From positions 1 to 64,000 of the forward strand of contig JACYLN010000024.1 in NCBI GenBank assembly GCA_015272515.1: a DNA stretch of 64,000 bases. The letters are read 5' to 3'. Below the pieces are notes generated by a model. The model made no database searches and had not been told where the DNA came from. It saw only the letters and a list, made by a program, of their open reading frames with translations. This document shows, piece by piece, positions 58,953 through 64,000 of this stretch. The position numbers and the translations under genes are program-made. Numbering within the stretch: position 1 is the stretch's first letter; each line of letters opens with the position of its first letter. The DNA comes from Leptolyngbyaceae cyanobacterium C42_A2020_001 (GTDB lineage Bacteria; Cyanobacteriota; Cyanobacteriia; Leptolyngbyales; Leptolyngbyaceae).

Positions 58953-59927
58953 GTGCAAGCGACGAAGCAACAGCAAATCATGGGGTTCTTCATCGAGGAA
59001 GCAAAAGAGCACCTCGATACCATCGAGCAAGGGTTATTAGACCTGCAAACCACAATGTCAGATACGGAGCAACTGAATGAGTTGTTCCGAGCCGCCCACT
59101 CTATTAAAGGTGGAGCCGCCATGCTCGGGTTTGACAGTATTCAGCGGGTTGCCCACCATTTAGAAGACTATTTCAAGGTTCTAAAGGAAAATCCAATCAA
59201 ACCAGATCGACATTTAGAAGATTTATTTCTTAAAGGCTTTGACACCTTAAAAGAAGTGGTTGAAGCGATTCAATCTCCTTATGGCTTTCAAGAATCGCAA
59301 GGAAAGCAGATGGTGGAGGAGGCGCAACCCATCTTCAGGGAACTGCAAATCTATCTCAATCAATTACTAAAAACAGGTACAACGTCATCACCCGTTGTTA
59401 AAACTAGCCCTGATGCCCCGGCATTGGTAAACGCAGCGCTAAGAAAGATGCTGCAACTCTTTAAACAAGGCGACTCCCCAACCTGCCGCCAACAACTGGC
59501 AACGCTCTGCAACCGCATTGGGCAATTAAGTACCAGTTCTGAATGGCGTGGACTGCTGCGAATTGCTCAAGCGTCAATCTCCAATTCCAAAAATTCCTAC
59601 TCGGCTCTGGCTCCCATTCTGATTAAGGAACTCAAGCAAGCTGGCGATTTACTGGTTGCCGGCAGAATTAACGAAATTACTCCCAGCCCTGCTTTACAAA
59701 ATCTTGCTGGAGTGACTCCTGCCGTTCCTCAAGCCGCAGTTTCCCCACTTCCTCCTGCTAGCGCTTCTAAGCTCGCAGGTTCGGTTGAGTCATCTAGCTC
59801 AACAACTCGCACCCAGCAGATTACAGTTCCCCTGGAACCTCGTGCGGCTGCCCGAGCATTATTGGATGCGTTTAACAAAGAGCAACTCATTGAACTTGCT
59901 GAGTTTTTGATGAAAGCGATTCAGTAA
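58953..59927 (+). CDS. Hpt (histidine phosphotransfer) domain protein
   Basis: A 324-residue protein. The N-terminal Hpt domain (about 1-110) has the phosphorylatable His in FRAAHSIKGGAAMLGF. A middle helical region and a Pro/Ser/Ala-rich C-terminal linker (about 255-290) follow, and the terminal helix has RALLDAFNKEQLIELAEFL. It resembles the Hpt part of CheA/PatA-type cyanobacterial hybrid kinases but has no kinase domain. GTG at 58953 or ATG at 58980 may be the start. Its kinase and receiver partners are not nearby. Confidence 0.82.
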   Translation: MQATKQQQIMGFFIEEAKEHLDTIEQGLLDLQTTMSDTEQLNELFRAAHSIKGGAAMLGFDSIQRVAHHLEDYFKVLKENPIKPDRHLEDLFLKGFDTLKEVVEAIQSPYGFQESQGKQMVEEAQPIFRELQIYLNQLLKTGTTSSPVVKTSPDAPALVNAALRKMLQLFKQGDSPTCRQQLATLCNRIGQLSTSSEWRGLLRIAQASISNSKNSYSALAPILIKELKQAGDLLVAGRINEITPSPALQNLAGVTPAVPQAAVSPLPPASASKLAGSVESSSSTTRTQQITVPLEPRAAARALLDAFNKEQLIELAEFLMKAIQ

Positions 59928-60048
59928 GAAATGGGGAACGGGAATGAGGCAGGTGAGGGAGATGGGAAAGGGAAGGAGTTGGGAGAAGGCTGAAGGCTGA
60001 AGGTCTAGAAGATGAGGGAGTGCTCCATTTCCTAATTTCCCTTATCTC
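59928..60048. repeat. Intergenic G/A-rich and C/T-rich repeats
   Basis: GGGAACGGGAATGAGG-type units, GAGGGAGATGGGAAAGGG and AAGGCTGAAGGCTGAAGG units, then TTTCCTAATTTCCC, the same repeat class as at 15163 and 43563. Confidence 0.6.
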
Positions 60049-60057
60049 CAAATAAAA

Positions 60058-60084
60058 AAGAGGGAACAGTGTTTGTTCCCTCTT
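60058..60084 (-). terminator. Terminator of psaC
   Basis: A perfect 11-base-pair stem, AAGAGGGAACA with TGTTCCCTCTT, and a T run on the minus strand, about 45 bases after the psaC stop. Confidence 0.9.
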
Positions 60085-60127
60085 CAAGCTTGGATCATTA
60101 TCAAAAAAGCGATCGCTAAACCACTCT

Positions 60128-60710
<583 letters not shown>

Positions 60711-61094
60711 ATGGCTACTGCAACAGTTCTCAAGTTCATGCAGAAAACCGCAGAAGATGACGCTCTGCGTCATCAGCTTGAAAAGTTGTTAGGGGTTGGA
60801 GATGGAAACATTAGCAGCGAAGCGGACTTAGATCCGGATGAGACTGAAGCGCTCAAAGGAGAACGCGCACCTGTGGTAGCAGAGTTCGCGGCAATGAATG
60901 GCTACGATTTTTCGGTGGATGAATTGGTTACCGTTGTAGATGCGTTTCAAAAGCACCAGGCGGGTGAATTGACTGATGATGCATTCGCAGCATTACTAGG
61001 AATCCCTGCTAGGGTTGGCGGTGGGGGACAGGATGTTGCTGGTGTTAAGAAGTTGAAAAACTGGTTCCTCAAAACTTATTTGGGGGTTCAGTAA
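60711..61094 (+). CDS. Nif11-domain-like protein
   Basis: A 127-residue protein. Residues of about 5-95 resemble the Nif11/nitrile-hydratase-leader fold: a helical start (VLKFMQKTAEDDALRHQLEKL) and the block NGYDFSVDELVTVVDAF. The C-terminus has a run of four Gly (PARVGGGGQDV) and then a basic tail of about 20 residues (KKLKNWFLKTYLGVQ). Nif11 domains occur both as RiPP leader peptides and as free-standing proteins near nitrogenase; neither context is seen here. It may be a leader with a small core, or simply a stand-alone protein. Confidence 0.65.
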   Translation: MATATVLKFMQKTAEDDALRHQLEKLLGVGDGNISSEADLDPDETEALKGERAPVVAEFAAMNGYDFSVDELVTVVDAFQKHQAGELTDDAFAALLGIPARVGGGGQDVAGVKKLKNWFLKTYLGVQ

Positions 61095-61227
61095 GAGCTT
61101 CTAACGCATAAAAGTGAGGTCTTTTCAAGAGTGGTGTTTATGCCCGTAGGGGCGTTTAATCAAACGTCCCTACAGCAATTGATTTAACACGTTAGGAAGA
61201 CATCAAAAATCCTTGATTTCCTGAACT

Positions 61228-62133
61228 TTAGTATCCCAAAGCTGTTAGAACTGGTTGGGTAGAAACGATGTGCCGCTCCAAGCCCAATTCTGTTGGAGAA
61301 ATTCCCAATGCTAGCGAGATCAGTTGGGGGAGGTGCAAAATCGGTAGTCCAAGCTTTTGACCAATGACGGCTTCGACTTCGGGTTGGCGCGAATCTAGAT
61401 TCAGGTGGCAAAGGGGGCAGGGTGTCACGATGCAGTCAGCACCCGCCGCGATCGCCTCTTGAATGTGCATCCCAGCCATCTTAAACGCCTGCTCAGTGGC
61501 ATAGCTGGAAAGCGGCCAACCGCAGCATTGAGTCCGCCCTCGGTAGTAAACAGGGGTTGCCCCAACAGCCCGAAACACATTCTCCATCGATTGGGGATTG
61601 TAGGGATCATCGAAGGGTAAATGGTCTTGGGCACGCAGTAAGTAGCAACCATAAAAAGCAGCGCACTTTAACCCTTCCAGTTTGCGAGTAACTTTTTCTT
61701 GAAGCGCTTCCAACCCATAATCCCCGACCAACGCCCAAAGGATGTGTTTTACCTCAGTAGACCCTTTGTAAGGGGAACAGCCCTCTTTCTTCAATAAATC
61801 GTTCACTTGCTCCAGATACGCGGGATTTTGACTCTGAGCATCCTTCAATCGCTCATCGACGTGCCCAATCACCCCCTGGCATGTGCTGCAATGGGTTAGT
61901 AAAGGTAAGTTTAATTCTTCGGCTAGTGAAATATTGCGTGCGTTGACCGTGTCTTCTAACAACTGAGAATCTTCCTTAAAGGTTCCAGATCCGCAGCAAG
62001 ACGCTTTCTTCAGTTCAACCAACTCGATTTCAAGCGCACGACTCAACGCTTGTGTACTTTGATGAAGTTCCCGACATGCCCCCTGAGCGACACAACCTGG
62101 ATAATAGGCATACTTTAATGAATGATTTGACAT
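61228..62133 (-). CDS. HdrB/SdhE-like CCG-domain Fe-S protein
   Basis: A 301-residue protein with two cysteine-rich CCG domains: the first CCGSGTF with a partner CSTCQG, the second QCCGWPLS with CPLCHLN. This is the CCG domain family of heterodisulfide reductase subunit B and SdhE, which binds unusual noncubane 4Fe-4S clusters. In cyanobacteria such proteins are often annotated as succinate dehydrogenase subunit C-like or HdrB; the partner is not nearby and the function is not settled. The ATG at 62133 is chosen over an upstream TTG. Confidence 0.85.
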   Translation of the reverse strand: MSNHSLKYAYYPGCVAQGACRELHQSTQALSRALEIELVELKKASCCGSGTFKEDSQLLEDTVNARNISLAEELNLPLLTHCSTCQGVIGHVDERLKDAQSQNPAYLEQVNDLLKKEGCSPYKGSTEVKHILWALVGDYGLEALQEKVTRKLEGLKCAAFYGCYLLRAQDHLPFDDPYNPQSMENVFRAVGATPVYYRGRTQCCGWPLSSYATEQAFKMAGMHIQEAIAAGADCIVTPCPLCHLNLDSRQPEVEAVIGQKLGLPILHLPQLISLALGISPTELGLERHIVSTQPVLTALGY

Positions 62134-62407
62134 AGGTCGAAGGAACAACCGTTCTCCCTTTTTAGTTCAACTTCATCATGCCTACCAAACCCCTACAATA
62201 TCCAATTTTTTTAGGATTCCTTTCGAGGTCACTCTCGAAAGCGCCTACTTCTACCCAGAGCGATCGCGCTATCAGATAATATTGAAAAATGCTCGAAATT
62301 CGGTAGCTCTGGCAATGAGCGCAGGAAAAACGCTCAAACAGGCACCAATAGGGCATTTCGTATACACCTGGCATGAGTCTATTGCCGCTGCATCCAATGA
62401 GGGAGCT

Positions 62408-62659
62408 ATGAGCGAAAAAGAAATTTTGGACAAGGTTCAGAAAATTGTGGCTGAACAACTGGGAGTCGATGCGAGTGAAGTGACTCCGCAAGCCAGTTTT
62501 GCCAACGATCTGGGAGCAGATTCCCTGGATACGGTTGAACTTGTGATGGCACTGGAAGAAGAATTCGATATCGAGATTCCTGATGAAGCGGCGGAAGAAA
62601 TCGCGACGGTTCAAGCCGCCGTTGACTACATCAGTAACAAGGTCACTGCGTCGGCTTAG
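62408..62659 (+). CDS. acpP: Acyl carrier protein
   Basis: Carries growing acyl chains in fatty acid synthesis on a 4'-phosphopantetheine arm at Ser39 ([11 protein letters not shown]). It is 83 residues, acidic, helical and typical. I use the ATG at 62408, behind GAGGGAG; an open frame extends 42 codons upstream but is not part of the protein. It is followed by fabF with a hairpin between. Confidence 0.98.
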   Translation: MSEKEILDKVQKIVAEQLGVDASEVTPQASFANDLGADSLDTVELVMALEEEFDIEIPDEAAEEIATVQAAVDYISNKVTASA

Positions 62660-62673
62660 TGAATGACAATGAT

Positions 62674-62722
62674 GGATAGAGGGTTTTGAGTGAGTTTCAG
62701 ACGCTGACTCAAAACTCTATCC
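62674..62722 (+). promoter_or_regulatory. Long intercistronic hairpin between acpP and fabF
   Basis: GGATAGAG, two bulged G, TTTTGAGT pairs with ACTCAAAACTCTATCC, about 16 base pairs across a 15-base loop, 15 bases after the acpP stop. It has no immediate T run, though T-rich sequence follows at 62735. It is likely a partial terminator or mRNA stabiliser that makes ACP more abundant than FabF. Confidence 0.6.
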
Positions 62723-62772
62723 CTACTGCTCACTGTTTTTTATTCTTGAGTGATTCATTCTCTGTTGAAATC

Positions 62773-64000
62773 ATGGCAAACGTTGAACGTAAGCGGGTTG
62801 TTGTTACTGGTTTAGGCGCGATCACCCCCATCGGTAATACCCCAGCAGAGTATTGGGATGGTTTGATGAGTGGGCGCAATGGGATTGGTCCTATTACGCT
62901 GTTTGATGCATCTCGTCATGATTGTCGGTTTGCAGGTGAAGTGAAAGGGTTTGACCCGTTGCTTTATGTCGATCGCAAAGAAGCCAAGCGGATGGATCGC
63001 TTCGCTCAATTTGCCGTTTCAGCCAGTAAGCAAGCCGTTGCTGATGCTCAGTTTGTCATTAATGACTTGAATGCAGAACAAGTCGGTGTGCTAATCGGTA
63101 CGGGGATTGGTGGGCTGAAAGTGCTGGAAGATCAGCAAGAGATTTACCTTACCAAAGGTCCTGATCGCTGTAGCCCCTTCATGATTCCCATGATGATCGC
63201 CAATATGGCAGCAGGATTAACCGCTATTCATTTGGGGGCAAAAGGTCCAAATTCGTGTTCAGTGACTGCCTGCGCGGCTGGCTCAAATGCGATCGGCGAT
63301 GCATTTCGTCTCATCCAGCAAGGCTACGCCCAAGCCATGATTTGCGGCGGCACCGAAGCCGCTGTCACTCCGCTATCGGTAGCTGGATTTGCTGCCTGCA
63401 AAGCGTTGTCTACCCGAAATGAGGATCCCCTTCATGCTAGCCGCCCGTTCGACAAAGATCGGGATGGCTTCGTCCTGGGTGAAGGTTCGGGCATTCTGGT
63501 GCTTGAAGAACTGGAGTATGCCCTAGCACGAGGTGCTCGGATTTATGCCGAGATTGTTGGTTATGGGATGACTTGCGATGCTTACCACATCACCGGGCAA
63601 ACTCCAGGTGGTGTGGATGCGGCACGAGCTATCTCTCTGGCGCTTAAAGATGCAGGCATTATGCCTGACCAGGTGAGCTATATCAATGCTCATGGCACTA
63701 GCACTCCCATCAATGATCCGACTGAGACAGCGGCGATTAAGAAAACGTTGGGCGACCATGCCTATAAAGTAGCAGTCAGTTCTACTAAATCCATGACAGG
63801 ACATCTGCTCGGAGGGGCTGGTGGCATTGAAGCAGTTGCAACCGTCATGGCAATTGTCAACAATCGCGTTCCACCCACCATTAACCTTGAGACTCCCGAT
63901 ACTGAGTGCGACCTCGACTACGTGCCTCACCACAGCCGCGATTTAGATGTGCAGGTTGCCCTTTCTAACTCGTTTGGTTTTGGCGGGCACAACGTCACTT
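62773..64000 (+). CDS. fabF: 3-oxoacyl-ACP synthase II FabF, cut by the window edge
   Basis: Condenses malonyl-ACP with acyl-ACP in chain elongation. The first 409 residues are present; a few residues of the usual total of about 415 are lost beyond base 64000. The catalytic Cys167 is in [10 protein letters not shown]; the two active-site His are in NAHGTSTP and [11 protein letters not shown], and the Lys in SSTKSMTGH. The start is an ATG ([15 protein letters not shown]). It is downstream of acpP in the common acpP-fabF order. Confidence 0.96.
   Translation, partial: MANVERKRVVVTGLGAITPIGNTPAEYWDGLMSGRNGIGPITLFDASRHDCRFAGEVKGFDPLLYVDRKEAKRMDRFAQFAVSASKQAVADAQFVINDLNAEQVGVLIGTGIGGLKVLEDQQEIYLTKGPDRCSPFMIPMMIANMAAGLTAIHLGAKGPNSCSVTACAAGSNAIGDAFRLIQQGYAQAMICGGTEAAVTPLSVAGFAACKALSTRNEDPLHASRPFDKDRDGFVLGEGSGILVLEELEYALARGARIYAEIVGYGMTCDAYHITGQTPGGVDAARAISLALKDAGIMPDQVSYINAHGTSTPINDPTETAAIKKTLGDHAYKVAVSSTKSMTGHLLGGAGGIEAVATVMAIVNNRVPPTINLETPDTECDLDYVPHHSRDLDVQVALSNSFGFGGHNVT

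Noticed and set aside
62162-62614. 150-codon minus-strand frame across acpP
   Set aside because: It is antisense to acpP, whose identity is certain, and has no recognisable domain.

Overview
The window is chromosomal DNA of an oxygenic cyanobacterium. It encodes phycobilisome (apcE) and photosystem I (psaL, psaC) proteins, the split cyanobacterial atp operon (a, c, b', b, delta, alpha and gamma without beta and epsilon) and the fbp-tal-zwf-opcA cluster. The HIP1 octamer GCGATCGC recurs throughout, and G/A-rich and C/T-rich short repeats of the kind common in filamentous cyanobacteria lie between and even inside genes. A filamentous, Leptolyngbya-like organism is a reasonable guess, but no 16S gene is present to prove it. 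No rRNA or tRNA genes and no CRISPR array were seen.

Layout. 0.1-4.7 kb (minus strand): a branched-chain amino acid permease, a Uma2-family protein, a glycosyltransferase, a HepT-like gene remnant and a B12-type radical SAM protein. 5.0-8.4 kb: apcE with four linker repeats, pointing to a five-cylinder phycobilisome core, without apcABC beside it. 8.8-16.2 kb (plus strand): a methyltransferase, then the atp operon with several intercistronic hairpins. 16.5-18.1 kb: an accessory island with a dual-specificity phosphatase gene and a brnT-brnA toxin-antitoxin pair. The pair is bracketed by two attC-like integron recombination sites, with no integrase in view. 18.3-28.6 kb: an ABC-2 exporter, tyrA, a pentapeptide-repeat protein, a DinG-like protein without a Walker A motif, a PedR-like regulator, hisS and psaL. 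28.7-33.5 kb (minus strand): the principal sigma factor, a long gene-poor stretch, a polysaccharide deacetylase gene broken by two in-frame TGA codons, a pseudo-receiver protein and thyX.

33.6-38.6 kb: a TPR lipoprotein-like or secreted protein, a YdcF protein, DUF2288, and an overlapping radical SAM/glycosyltransferase pair. 38.7-46.0 kb (minus strand): cobB with two in-frame repeat insertions, then opcA, zwf, tal and fbp. These last four make a carbon-metabolism operon for the oxidative pentose phosphate pathway, with OpcA activating Zwf. 46.4-49.7 kb: a K+ channel with a zinc ribbon, a DMT exporter, and a cobalamin riboswitch in front of cbiX and sipA. 49.9-58.3 kb: one 2794-residue gene for a calcium-binding, adhesin-like surface or secreted protein. 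58.3-64 kb: a GFA-family protein, an Hpt protein, psaC, a Nif11-like protein, an HdrB-like CCG protein, acpP and the start of fabF, which runs off the right edge.

The most unusual points are the integrase-less attC cassette carrying brnTA, the intergenic-type repeats inserted in frame in cobB and a glycosyltransferase gene, the deacetylase gene with all five catalytic motifs but two TGA codons, and the giant repeat protein. All calls come from reading the sequence; no database search was run.
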